Of a stretch of 22,971 nt of DNA, positions 1-11,774 are shown piece after piece. This DNA is from Spirogloea muscicola. Lineage: Eukaryota; Streptophyta; Zygnematophyceae; Spirogloeales; Spirogloeaceae. The stretch covers positions 1,052,919 through 1,075,889 of the forward strand of contig WELB01000024.1 of assembly GCA_009602725.1 (NCBI GenBank). The letters run 5' to 3'. The first letter of the stretch is position 1, and the number at the start of each line of letters is the position of its first letter. The notes below the pieces were generated by a model. The model searched no databases. It was not told the DNA's origin and worked only from the letters and a program-made list of their open reading frames with translations. The position numbers were made by a program, and so were the translations under genes.

Positions 1-337
1 ACAACAACGTCGACCAGGGCCCGTGGTCCTCCACCAGGTTGCACGCCCACAATGTCAAGTGTGCGGCGATGATGACGTCCCTGGGCGTCCGTGGTGATAG
101 GCATGATATTGTTGACTTCCACGACCGCACGGTAGCCGGCGTCGCCCATCAAGCCCGCCAGGGCATCGCGAAGGAGGTTGTGAATGCCCACCACTTCTGG
201 TCCAGTGGGGCATCTCAGCATGTGAGTGGCGAGCACAGCACCCTCTGCACGGAAGCCGCACTCGCACTGGCGCACCCCAATCAGGCAATTAGGTGGGAGG
301 CCGAGGAAGAGTTGAAGCGATGTCCGAAAGGCCTCCA
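1..337 (-). mobile_element. LINE ORF fragment: RT thumb, CCHC zinc finger and REL-type nuclease domain (runs off the window start)
   Basis: Reading leftwards on the minus strand gives an uninterrupted frame of about 110 codons. It opens with an RT-thumb-like segment (FRTSLQLFLGLP), then a zinc finger of CxC...HxxxC type (CECGF at about 255-266, HMLRC further on). It continues with HNLLRDALAGL, a GRHHRRTLDIVGV strand and ALVDVV at the window edge. The aspartates in LDI and VDVV sit where a PD-(D/E)xK nuclease fold would place its catalytic acids; that assignment is inferred from pattern alone. The same protein segment recurs at 16774-17185 on the plus strand. The sequence upstream of the thumb is cut off at about 337 by a plus-strand LINE 3' end, so this is a nested or rearranged remnant. 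It continues beyond base 1 of the window. Confidence 0.72.
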
Positions 338-430
338 GGGGACCCACTTCCAGGACCCTAGCCTCTCTGATTTGCGGCTGCTTAGCAGGGGTTACTGAGT
401 AATTTGTAGCTGCTTTCTTTCTTTGGCGGG
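334..430 (+). mobile_element. 5'-truncated LINE 3' end (LLSRGY tail)
   Basis: About 60 bp of LINE ORF C-terminus (DPSLSDLRLLSRGY) ends at a TGA at 396-398. A short 3' UTR with a TTTC-repeat-like tail at about 412-425 follows. The same stretch occurs in the opposite orientation at 1140-1237 with very high identity, so the two copies form an inverted pair. Left of about 334 the sequence belongs to the oppositely oriented LINE fragment, and only a few shared bases mark the junction. Confidence 0.7.
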
Positions 431-500
431 CGCCGCCGGCAGCGACGCCGGCGGCGGCCCGGGGTGTAGGAGGGGCGGCGGCGGCGGCGGCGGCGCCTGC
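424..500. repeat. GCG/GCC triplet microsatellite
   Basis: This is a GC-only low-complexity stretch with a run of GGC triplets at about 474-496. It follows the TTTC-like tail of the LINE 3' end directly. The arginine-, proline- or alanine-rich open frames crossing it are composition artefacts. Confidence 0.8.
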
Positions 501-1035
501 GACCTAACAGGGTAGGTGGGTTAAACCAATAATGTGGTGGCTGAAGAGAAGGCCCGCATGAAGGGTGGGAGAGAAGGTGCGCTGTGCGCATGAAAAGAAC
601 TGGCCCATGCAAGCCGCAACAATGTACAGCCAAAAGCTAATGACAAGAAGAGCAACCGGGAATCAATAGAGAAAGCGCGCGCGCTCAGATTGACTGGTGG
701 ATCAATAGAAGAGCATAGAGGGCATCGGTGTCGAGGCTCCGTACCGTGCGGTCAGCACGAATGACGGACAAACTGGCAAGCAGGGGAAAGAGTTGCCAGT
801 CGGCAGATGAGGACAAGGGGCCTCACGAAAGCGCACCGAGAAGAGCACACCCCCAATCGCGCCGCCGCGGGGCCTGTCAGGCGCGCGAGGGGGGCGGGCC
901 CGCCCGCGCCCGCCCCCCTGCTAGGGGCAGGTGGCCCTCAGCAGCGTACCGCCCCGGGTGCCGTACCGCAGCGATCCTCGCTCGCCGCCCACAACCGCGC
1001 GCACGTTTGTGCCAGCCCCACACTCGCTGCCGAAG
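500..1035. other. No gene seen; relics of dispersed repeats
   Basis: No convincing exon was found. About 571-630 resembles the repeat best seen at 10883-10945 (GCGCATGAA followed by a CAATGTA motif). Bases 666-700 carry the GAAAGCGCG...GATTGACTGGTGG block that elsewhere lies beside the LINE 3' hairpin (3860-3900, 16570-16600, 18900-18935). The GC-rich part at 820-1020 shows open frames on several strands but no recognisable protein. Confidence 0.4.
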
Positions 1036-1115
1036 AAAGGGCTCGCCCATTGAGGATAGGGGCTGGACAAGCCAGCCCAAAAAAGAATGAACAAAGAACG
1101 AGAAGGGGGCCAGAG
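1035..1115 (-). repeat. LINE-type 3'-terminal hairpin module
   Basis: Reading on the minus strand gives GTTCATTCTTTTTT, then a hairpin at 1060-1078 with a perfect 7-bp stem (GGGCTGG/CCAGCCC) and 5-nt loop. It ends with a tail containing TGGGCGAGC and CTTTCTTC. The same module occurs at 3420-3515, 17187-17250 and 17387-17496. It lacks coding sequence, so it is either a very short 5'-truncated insertion or a non-autonomous element using the LINE 3' end. Confidence 0.65.
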
Positions 1116-1119
1116 GAAG

Positions 1120-1390
1120 CCAGAGGAAGCGCTAAGAAACCAAAGCACACAAAGAAAGAAAGCAGCTACAAATTACTCAGTAACCCCTGCTAAGCAGCCG
1201 CAAATCAGAGAGGCTAGGGTCCTGGAAGTGGGTCCCCTGGACAGAGCCAGAGGCAGCAGCGAGGGCTCTCCCGGCACGAAGGTGCAGCGCACGGGCCATG
1301 GACCTCTGCAGCGAGACGGCCAAGCGCATGCGATACACTTGCCCCGCCCCTGTGCCCTGCCAGCTGCCTTCGGGCTTCCCCCCCGCATTA
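1120..1390 (-). mobile_element. 5'-truncated LINE 3' end (LLSRGY tail)
   Basis: On the minus strand the ORF tail reads YRMRLAVSLQRS, then LHLRAGRALAAASG, then SLSDLRLLSRGY, with the stop at 1177-1179. The basic tail after the nuclease domain is shared with copies at 18335-18495, 18946-19101, 11525-11730 and 21609-21822. The 3' UTR runs left from 1176 and ends in a TTTC-like tail at about 1150-1165. The coding remnant is short (about 60-70 codons) and merges into unrelated sequence near 1390. It is an inverted near-identical copy of 334-430. Confidence 0.75.
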
Positions 1391-2935
1391 CTGTAGCTCG
1401 TCCACTGCGGATACTGGTGACCCCTGGCCCTGCTCACTCGCTCAACCAACTCTCACCGCCGAGCGCCGGGCTACTCGTTGGCAGCCCAGCAAGTCTTGTT
1501 TGCCTCCGATCATTGCTTCTCACTTTTTCACGTTAGCCGCCCAACCTTCCGTCGAACTGGTCGTGCCAGGCATGTCGTCACGCAGAGGTCCAGTAAGCCA
1601 CGTTCCTCCAACCAAAGCAGCCATGATTGTCTCCCTGTGTGGCTGCCTCTGTAGTCCAGGCGCAAAAGTCAAGTAACCGCGCAAATGTGACCTAAGACAG
1701 ATACGTCGTCCTCTGGAGTTAGCGTGTTGTGTACCAGAAGAAAGGCACTGAGACAAGCAATGCATTGTACTTGTAGCCCGCCCCCCAAAGTCTGCACACA
1801 AATATCCAGTGTCAACAGAGGAGCATCTGTGAAGGGTAAGGCAGGTAGATTGCCCAGTGGCTTCATTTATTACCTGAGCTCCTCCAAGTTGAAGTGACAG
1901 CAAGTGACAGCAACTCCCAACCCTTCACCTTCAAGTGGCTCAGATTCAGGAGCGAAGAAGCTTGCATTCAGTCTCTTTGGAGCACGACATCTTGGGAAAG
2001 TATCGCCGACAACGTGCTCAGCAGCGGGAGGTGACACAGCAGCATACAAGTCTCTAGGTAGAGCGTGAGCTTGCTCAAGCCGTCATATCCTGCCCTTTCC
2101 TGGCAATCGAGTTGACTCTGGAGGAATTCTAAGACTTCATCGGATTTTGCTTAGCATGTGGGGCGTGCCATCTGGTTAGACGGAGGCATTTGCGTCCATG
2201 GTGATACGCTTTCATGCACATTGACTTGACTTTATGCCGTGAGAAGTGGTCAATAGTGGCAAAGCATGCATCAGGTAGCCAAGCTTTTCTGCATGTAATC
2301 ATCTGTCACTGCAGAATTGCCTGAGCATTGGGGCATGTGAAGAGCTGTCCACTTTTCTTCGTCAATGCATCTTCCGACGGATGCACAAGACCAACCATGC
2401 TCTACGTCGTGGTTAATGACCTCTCAACATGACTTACACTTTTCAATTTTGTTGGTCGTCATGTTGGTTTACTCCTAGAGCAGCTCAGCAGGCTCCACAC
2501 GTTTCTGCACAGGTATGAGCATACACAACAGCAGATGAATACTGCGAGTCCATAGCACCAACTGCAAGTGGACCACTGCTGCAAAGTTGCTGCAATGCCG
2601 TGCTAGAGGTAAAAACACTGAGAAAACCCCACATTGGTTGAGCCCCTGCGCCGACGGAAGGCGGGAGCTGCAAGCACAGCACGCCGCGCTCATTGGAAGC
2701 GCAGCCGTCAAGCTGGTGTGGTGGTGGCCGCCGTGAGCAAGGCATTGAGGAGCAACGTCTGTCGAGGTCAAGTCGCACTTGCAGCATGAGTGAGTTTCGC
2801 TGCGGCTCAGCCGCGGGACTGCCGGCCCCCGCCGCAGGCGTCGGCAATGGCGGCAGCTGCGGGGAGGCTGCGGCTGTCCTTACCCGCCCTAATGTTGAGC
2901 CCTGACTGACCCCCGCGGGCTTTCCAGAATGAGCA
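1391..2935. other. Unassigned stretch, possible degraded gene or intergenic DNA
   Basis: No exon could be assigned to a known family. The longest minus-strand frames (1520-1903 and 2485-3006) are Ser/Ala/Pro-rich and resemble nothing I recognise. One small item is noted: an ATG at 2847 opens a 19-codon frame with a signal- or transit-peptide-like sequence (MAAAAGRLRLSLPALMLSP) before a stop. It lies in a GC-rich patch like the first exons of the real genes here, and it may be an orphan first exon cut off by the LINE sequence that begins near 2935. Confidence in that reading is low. Confidence 0.3.
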
Positions 2936-3055
2936 GCCTTCCCAGCTGTAGTCTCTTGCATAGCTGTGTGCTCTTGGCGCCTTTTGGCCCTGTGGACCTT
3001 GTCCAAAGTGACTGGGCTGCCTTTTCAAGGCCCACGCTCTCGTTTGGGAAGGAGA
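2935..3055 (+). repeat. LINE 3' UTR module (plus orientation)
   Basis: It contains TTGCATAGCTGTGTG, then GGCGCC and GGCCC, then a short palindrome TGGACCTTGTCCA at about 2993-3006. A degenerate form of the hairpin (GGGCTGCC...AAGGCCC) follows. The same order of blocks is seen at 20675-20760 (+) and, in reverse, downstream of the LINE stop codon at 3207 (3100-3185). It is therefore a 3' UTR remnant without its ORF. Confidence 0.65.
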
Positions 3056-3084
3056 AGTGAGCTCTTACACAGAAGAGATTTGAC

Positions 3085-3365
3085 TTCCCACAGCGGGTAG
3101 GGGCTGCGGGAGGCCAGCCCAGAAAGAATGGACAAGGTCCAAAGAGCCAAGAAGGTGCCGAAAAGAAAACCACACAGCTAGACACTACACGACCGCAGAG
3201 GGAAGCTCAGTAACCACGAGTGAGCAGCAACAAGTCCGAGTAAGCCGCAGCTGGGAGAAAGCCACTCCGGCGACACCAGAGGCAGCAGCCATAGCGCGGC
3301 CTTCTCGCGAGTGGACTGCGTGAGCCAGGGAGTGCGGGAGAGAGACGGAGAGCCGCATGCGGAAG
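3085..3365 (-). mobile_element. 5'-truncated LINE copy with ORF end and 3' UTR
   Basis: On the minus strand, 3365 to about 3250 encodes a degraded tail (MRLSVSLPHS, then GRAMAAASGVAG). A frameshift follows, and the frame ends AYSDLLLLTRGY with its stop at 3207-3209. The 3' UTR from 3206 down to about 3090 holds AGCTGTGTGG, GGCACC, TTTGGACCTTGTCCATTC and a GGGCTGG...CAGCCC hairpin at about 3103-3122. This copy shows the complete order from stop codon to hairpin, so it defines the GGACCTTGTCC/hairpin block as LINE 3' UTR. Confidence 0.7.
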
Positions 3366-4180
3366 AGGTCGAGGCTGTGGAAGAAGTGGCTCTCCCAAAG
3401 AAAGAGAAAATGACGCCTTCAGGAGAAGAAAGAAAGTGCTCGCCCATAGAGAGAGAAGGCGCGCGGGGCGCATGAATAGAGAAGAGGGGCTGGCAAAGCC
3501 AGCCCAAAAAGAATGAACACTGTCCAAAACCAAAGAAAGGTGCCGAAAGAGGACTACACTACCAACCACGACAAAACACAAGACGATGCAGAGGGAAGCT
3601 CAGTACCGGCGCGGAGAAGTGGCACTCCCAATGGGGGCAAGTGCTGCGAAAAGCCAGCCCGAAAAGAATTGACAAAGGTTCGGAGGGGCCTACAAGTGTT
3701 TAGCAGCTACAAAGGGGCTTAAAGATGCTATGTCAGAACAGAGATAAAGAAACAAAGAACTGAAGAAAGACACTTCCAGGTGAGGGCGGTGGCTGGGAGA
3801 GCCCAGAGAAAAAGTGCGAAGGGGCCGGAAAAGAAGGGAGGAAAGGACGCTTCCAGGAGAGGAAGAAAGCGCGGCCAGATTGACTGGTGGCTGGGAAAGG
3901 CCAGCCCAAGGAGAGGGCAGTGGCTGTGAGAGGCCAGCCCGCGGAAAAGAAGGATTCCAAGTCTGAAGAAAGTGGCCCTCCCGACGGGGGCAAGGGCTGT
4001 GAAAAGCCAGCCCGAGAAGGATTGACAAAGGTTCTGACAGGGGGCCAGAGAAAGCGGTAAAGCACAGGGGGGCCAGGGGCAGCCCGCGAAGAGTTGACAA
4101 GGTCCGAAGGGGCCAAAAGCGCTGTGAAAAAGCCAGCGCAGATAGAATGGACAAGGTTTCCCGACGTGATGAATGCGGCT
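3366..4180 (-). repeat. Head-to-tail array of truncated LINE 3' ends, all minus
   Basis: At least six hairpin modules follow one another in one orientation: about 3484-3520 (perfect 8-bp stem at 3487-3505), 3636-3690, 3890-3912, 3912-3945, 3988-4035 and 4075-4165. Several begin with a GAGAGCCACTTCTT-like 3' end (forward-strand forms at 3372, 3623 and 3970). A LINE ORF stop remnant lies near 3612. The unit at 3848-3912 shares a GACGCTTCCAGGAGAG...GATTGACTGGTGG block with 16556-16616. The long minus-strand frames over this array have no recognisable protein and are shadows. Confidence 0.6.
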
Positions 4181-4290
4181 GCTGATGTTAAAGAATCGCC
4201 TGTGAAATGCCAGCCAGATGCATACAGGGTGTTCATGACGGAGCCAAAGGCTAGGCAGACAGGGCGCCGTCAGTACCCCCGTTAGGGGGG
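4178..4290 (-). mobile_element. LINE 3' UTR end, subfamily with ...ATCAGCAGCC terminus
   Basis: In reverse it matches the 3' UTR at 18496-18595 and 19102-19195: GGCGCCCTGTCTGCC, TTTGGCTCCGTCATGAACACC, then GGCTGGCATTTCACAG and ATCAGCAGCC. The ORF stop region at about 4275-4285 is degraded. All four copies of this subfamily in the window lose similarity just after CAGCAGCC, which fixes the element's 3' terminus. It abuts the SARAF promoter. Confidence 0.72.
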
Positions 4291-4461
4291 ACCGCCGGAA
4301 GCCGTGGCGCGCTCCGTCCACGCGGCGCAGTCTCTGCGGCCCTGCCGCGCTGGCCGGAGACCTCGCCGGCCGCCGCCACGTGGCCGCCAGTCCCGGCTTC
4401 TACCCTTCTTGCCGTCGGACCTGGCTCTGTCCGCCCCCAGCGCCGCCCCACTCCCGCCACC

Positions 4462-4463
<2 letters not shown>

Positions 4464-4497
<34 letters not shown>
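4464..4497 (+). repeat. (CGC)n microsatellite in SARAF 5' region
   Basis: An uninterrupted run of about 11 CGC triplets lies about 155 bp upstream of the SARAF start codon. The whole 4300-4650 stretch is extremely GC-rich and probably holds the promoter and 5' UTR; no TATA box is obvious. Confidence 0.85.
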
Positions 4498-4499
<2 letters not shown>

Positions 4500-4650
4500 T
4501 TGCGGCCGTCGTCGCAAGAAGGGCGGGCGCTCGTACCCTCCCGCCCTCCCGGGCTGCCGCCGAGCCCTGCCGCCGCCGTCTGACGGGGCAGCTAGGACCG
4601 CGGGCGCTCCACTCGGCTCTCAGCGCCAGCGCCGGCGCGAGGCGGCGGCA

Positions 4651-6907
4651 ATGGCGGCGGCGGGCCTGCTGTGCGCCTGCCTGCTGCTCGCCGGTGCCGC
4701 GGCCCAGGGCGTGGGCGGCCACGCCTACGGCCGCTCCGTGGACCTCGCGCGCGTCCAGGCGCTAACCTTCCGCGACGGCAAGTGGACCGAGGCGCGGCGC
4801 ACGCGCAGCATCCCGCAGCTCAAGTGCGTCGGCGGCTGCGAGTACCGGCCCGGTGAGCAGCAGTGGCCTCGAAACCTGCAGCCCTGCAGCGCAGCTTGCA
4901 CCTGGGGATTGTCTGGGGAGCTGCCGCCTGCCTCTGGCTTCCCCACTCTGGCTGGCCCTGCCTGCCCTCTGCAGTGCCCTGCATGGCTGCTGCTGATTGC
5001 TTGAGCCTTGCAAGTGAAGCAGAGTCGTTTAATCTGCTTATTCAATCTGGCCATCAAGAAAGCTCGAAGGATTCTGAGACATCCACTCACTTATGGTAGC
5101 TGAACGGTCGGTTAGTTAGCCTCCAATACTTACGGTGATTGGCTCGGCTCCTCAGATCGGGCTGAAGCACTGCCACTGCAGAGTACTGCCCACTTCTGCC
5201 ATCGTTGACACTGACGATACCTATATCGCTTCCGTGTGTAGATGTTGTTCAGTGTGTCAATGTGGGCTCTGACGGTTTTGACGTTCAGTGGCGCTGCGAA
5301 GCGGACTTGCCCACTGGCCTGCGCTTTGGGGCAACGGAGGTTGTCTGTGAGGTGATGTGTCACAGATCTTTGAAGACTTAGTTACAAAGACAGAATTCGA
5401 GGTGCAAAATTGCATTCATGCCCTTCGCCTAGCTTCTTGGATCTCTGATCTCTCAGAGGTTGTTGACTTGCAGATGGTGGAGTAGTGAGAATTATCTGCT
5501 CATGTGTCTAGGTTTAAAGTCAAGAGTTTCAGCTGAGCCCTATATGCATAAACCTCTTCGACCTCCTCAAGCAGGAGCTTGTCGTGTGGCACACTTGATG
5601 TTGACATGCAGGGCTATGACTCCTCAGCTGACAGGATGGTGTTGGAGGGCAGCTGTGGCTTGGAGTACTCTCTGAAACGAGTCTCAGGTGGATATCAATC
5701 TGCTCGATTTTTCTGCTAGCTTGTGGTAATAGATCGTGGTTTTTTGGTCAAGTAGGGCCGACAGTCAAAGCGATGTTGTACAGCTTGCTGGATCAGCCAC
5801 ACGCTGAGGTGTAAAAGCACTGCAATCTGCTGGCCCTGCAGGGGCAACGCCTGGTGGATATGTGCCACCTCGTGGGCAGGTAGTTTGCAATGCCTGCATG
5901 GCCACCAACGAGCCCGGACAATGTGTGTGGCATGCAAACAAGCCTGCTTGAAACAGTGGTCGTGCGAGCTGTGCCGCTGATTATGGTGACTTGCTCAATC
6001 TGCTCCTTGGGTAGGGAACAAAGAAGTTGAAGAGGTGGGACCTTGGCCAATGGGTGATGCTGGCCTTCCTTTGCTACATTTTGTATTCCATACTGAGGTC
6101 ATATGTACCATATTACCTCAGATGTAAGTTACTATCAGAGCCAATTTTCCAAACTCCTTCACTACTGGTTATCTGCATCAGGTACTTCTGAAGGTAGCCA
6201 ATTGCCTAGACATAGGCGACACAGATTTTGACCTTGAAATTGCTGCCCTCTGTTCAAAATTCGCAGCAAACAGAGGCAGGCCCGGTGGCAGACCAACGTT
6301 CGGAAGTTGGGGTGGTATCCGGAATTGGGGCACCAACTGGGGTAGCAGTGATTATCCTCCGCCTGACTACCGGCCACCACCCTCTGGCTCTCATGGATCT
6401 GATGGCAGCACTGGATCCTTTGGAGGTGGCTACCCTGGCGTTTATGGGTGAGTTGAGCTGACCAATAGTGCATAGTCAATTTTTGGGGAGCAAGGATGGC
6501 CCCTCTGTGCTTTTCCGATTTGATGGCTGAGGTGCTGCTGTTATGTCTTGCTTTTGCCATGCAGGACGGGTCCATCACAAAAGATGGGCACTCCCACGAC
6601 CACCAACACCGGAGGCGGTCTATTTGGCAGTTGGGGTCGCACGGCAGCCGGCTTCGGTCTAGGTTACTTCTTGGGAAATCTTGGCGGGGGCAGGAGAACA
6701 GGGCAAACCCAAGCTGGACCACAGGAGGCCAGGAATGCACGAAGCTTCTGGGGGGCCGGGCGTACGAATTCGTGGGCCCGGGGAAGAGATCCTCGACAGT
6801 GGCGTGCAGGCCCTAGCACTACTTCCACGGAAGAAAGGCTAAAGAGTGAAACTTTTGGAGGAGAAACACGTACAGCTACCGCTTATGCAAGCACAAGAAG
6901 GCGGTAG
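4651..6907 (+). CDS. SARAF: SARAF/TMEM66-like ER membrane protein, spliced
   Basis: Exons proposed: 4651-4852, 5242-5351, 5612-5687, 5842-5879 (tentative micro-exon), 6015-6123, 6267-6447 and 6565-6907; all phases join and give about 352 residues, close to the animal family length (about 340). A hydrophobic signal peptide (MAAAGLLCACLLLAG) opens the protein. The luminal core follows the family pattern: RTRSIPQLKCVGGC, VVQCVNVGSDGFDVQW, WRCEADLPTGLRFG and VLEGSCGLEYSL. One transmembrane segment (WVMLAFLCYILYSIL, exon 5) leads to a Gly/Pro/Trp/Arg-rich cytosolic tail with a GFGLGYFLGNL patch and the conserved end ending STRRR. In animals SARAF sits in the ER membrane and damps store-operated calcium entry by acting on STIM1; the algal role is unknown. 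The piece between exons 3 and 5 is the least certain. A TGTAA at 6968-6972 could be the poly(A) signal. Confidence 0.88.
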
Positions 6908-7508
6908 TATGCAGCTGTCAAATTGCCATGTTGAGTCCCTGGTATATAGGCACACTGGCACTCATACTGTAATTTCTTCTTGTGACGATCACATCCTGCA
7001 ATAAGTATTGCACAGCACAGATACATGTTGATATATATAATAGGAAAAGAACTATTACTTTTAAACGTCACCACTGCATCTTAACCCTTGACAATTACTG
7101 TGTCCTGCAATGGCAGAACCTAAACTGCAGGTGGTCACCTACGTTGCACGTTTCTTTGTCTGCAGCTGTGAGCATGATTTGTCAAACTAAACCGCACCTG
7201 GAGAGTGCAAGAGACTAAGGCTGTACACAGAGCAAGGGATGTAACAATGTGCTGGCCTACATGTCATCTAATTAACTAGCAAGGCTAGCTTCTGAACGGA
7301 TGTCCAGAGATGCTAAATTTCGGTACCAATGGTTCAGTCAATGCTTTAGCGTCTTCTGCAAGTGTTCTATCCTTGCTCAGCAACTCTTTCCTGGAAAGAT
7401 ACCAAAGCATTCCACCAGAGTGAGGATACTCCCGTGATTTGCTAGTTCTTCTGCAACGCAACCTTAGGTCATAATAAGTTTCCTAAGGTCACCATAGGTT
7501 TCCTAAGG
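6908..7508. other. Convergent intergenic region, SARAF and NRAMP 3' ends
   Basis: This 600-bp AT-richer gap lies between two genes that face each other. TGTAA, the usual chlorophyte poly(A) signal, occurs 61 bp after the SARAF stop (6968-6972) and again at 7240-7244. No clear minus-strand equivalent for NRAMP was found. No other gene is seen. Confidence 0.45.

Positions 7509-7514
<6 letters not shown>
7464..7514. repeat. 2.5 copies of a 20-bp tandem repeat
   Basis: Units at 7464-7483 and 7484-7503 plus a partial unit 7504-7514 share TAGGTCA..ATA.GTTTCC. The repeat overlaps the NRAMP stop codon (7509-7511), so its last unit encodes the final residues. Confidence 0.7.
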
Positions 7515-10613
<3,099 letters not shown>

Positions 10614-10860
10614 GGCGCTCGGAGCAGAGGCTCAGAGCTCGCGTGCCGGCGCCGCAGCCACCGCTGCTGTGGCCGCCGCTGCAGCCGCCGCCGCCGCGCG
10701 GGCGCGTCGGNGCGGTGGCGGGCGGCGGCGGCAGCGGAGGAGCTGCCGCTGCTTCGGGCGCTTGCCAGGTCGCGCAGCCAGGCCGGGCCAGGAAGGCGCG
10801 GCTCCGGCTGCCACGTGGCAGCGGGCTGCGGGCTCGCTCAGATGGGAGGCCCGTTACTAT
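10614..10860. repeat. GC-rich triplet-repeat region upstream of NRAMP, with an assembly N
   Basis: The region is rich in GCC/GCG triplets (densest at about 10650-10740) and contains an undetermined base at 10711. It probably holds the NRAMP 5' UTR and promoter. Open frames on both strands here are Ala/Arg-rich artefacts. Confidence 0.55.
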
Positions 10861-10879
10861 GACGGACATCAGCTCGTCG

Positions 10880-10948
10880 GAGAGAAGGCGCGCGGGGCGC
10901 ATGAATTGAAAGGGAGGCCAATTCAAGCCAATACATTGTTCAGGCAGA
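10880..10948 (-). repeat. Dispersed repeat R3 (CAATACATTGTTCAGGC / GGCGCGCGGGGCGC)
   Basis: A GAGAAGGCGCGCGGGGCGC block is followed by GGCCAATTCAAGCCAATAC and ATTGTTCAGGC. Other copies are 17696-17760 and 18672-18745 (+) and 20820-20873 (-). Partial copies inside hairpin modules occur at 3458-3476 and 17449-17470. The strand is set by comparison with the LINE modules that contain it. It has no coding content. Confidence 0.65.
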
Positions 10949-10959
10949 GTCGAGTGCAG

Positions 10960-11080
10960 ACTAAACAATGCTACATAACACGGAGACCTAATCTAAGGTA
11001 CCTAAGATGACATTAGTACCCACGGGTGAGCACAAACAAATCTGACAAGCTAACTTGGGGAGCTGGAGCGCCGCCACGAA
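10960..11080 (-). mobile_element. LINE ORF 3' tip (FVLTRGY, TAA stop)
   Basis: On the minus strand LSDLFVLTRGY is followed by a TAA at 11013-11015, matching the C-terminus of the other LINE copies, most of which use TGA. Only about 50-60 bp of ORF is recognisable. The sequence downstream (10960-11012) shows no clear 3' UTR match. Confidence 0.5.
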
Positions 11081-11400
11081 GAACGAAAAGGCAACTCGAA
11101 GAAACCGGAAGACGCAGCTCGTCTGACGAGGCGCGGGCTAAAGACAGGCACAGTGTGTTCAATGTATCTCGTTATTCCGCTTCTGGGCTGGTTCTTCCAC
11201 AGCCTTCGCCTTACTTGCAAGAGCAGTTGCTTTCCATGGAGCGAAGGGGATGCTGAATGTGTAAGGCAGCCATAGAAAAGTGGACAAGGTCCAAAGGGGC
11301 AGGAAACGCAAACCACTCACCGAAGCAAGTGGCCGTGGCTATGCGGGCTCACCGTGAAGGGCGGGGCTGGACCCGCAGCCAGGCCACGTCTCGTGAAAGA
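11081..11400. repeat. Weak repeat relics, no gene
   Basis: A minus-strand GGACCTTGTCCAC element lies at about 11278-11300, with GGCCCC-like neighbours typical of the LINE 3' UTR. The rest shows no recognisable gene or repeat. Confidence 0.35.
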
Positions 11401-11740
11401 AGAAGTGGCAATTCCAACCGGAGCACGGGCTGTGATAAGCCAGCCCGAAAAGATCTGACAAGGTTCGAAGGGGCCAAACTACGAAGGGGCCAGAAGGAGC
11501 CTATCTCGGAACTGGGGTAGGATGAACCACTCAAGGCCTACGATGAGGAGCCTCATATCCGACAGACTAGACGCCGGAAAAGAATGCCCTTGACGAAAGC
11601 CAGACGCTGCAGCGAGAGCGCGGCCAGCACGCAGATGCAAGGCGTGGGCTATGGACCGCTGTTGGGCAAGTGATAGTTGCAAAAGGGTGCGGTAGACTTG
11701 GGCTAATGAGCCAGTGGCGTTGAAGTCAGTCGCGAAAGGG
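11400..11740 (-). mobile_element. Degraded LINE 3' end
   Basis: From about 11730 leftwards the frame reads VYRTLLQLSLAQQRS, LHLRAGRALAAASGFRQG and SSLSDMRLLIVGL. This is the usual tail with the terminal LTRGY stop mutated, so the frame runs on into 3' UTR. The UTR (about 11400-11545) has GAGTGGTTCATCC, a GGCCCCTTCGTAGTTTGG block, CTTTTCGGGCTGGCTTATCA, CAGCCC, and a GCCACTTCTTC end. It is the same subfamily as 11775-11990, in the same orientation. Confidence 0.65.
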
Positions 11741-11774
11741 TTGGCCCCCATCCATCACCCGCCGTCTGGGCTCC

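Noticed and set aside
1520..1903. 127-codon minus-strand frame
   Set aside because: No domain, no supporting splice partners and low-complexity composition; left as unassigned.
3480..4165. Regularly recurring palindromic repeats as a CRISPR-like array
   Set aside because: Spacing is irregular, the units occur on both strands across a eukaryotic window, and they follow LINE stop codons.
3690..4321. Long overlapping minus-strand frames of 154-197 codons
   Set aside because: They lie over the stacked LINE 3' UTR modules, and the repeated GWLF/LASHS-like peptides are translations of the hairpin repeat in three frames.
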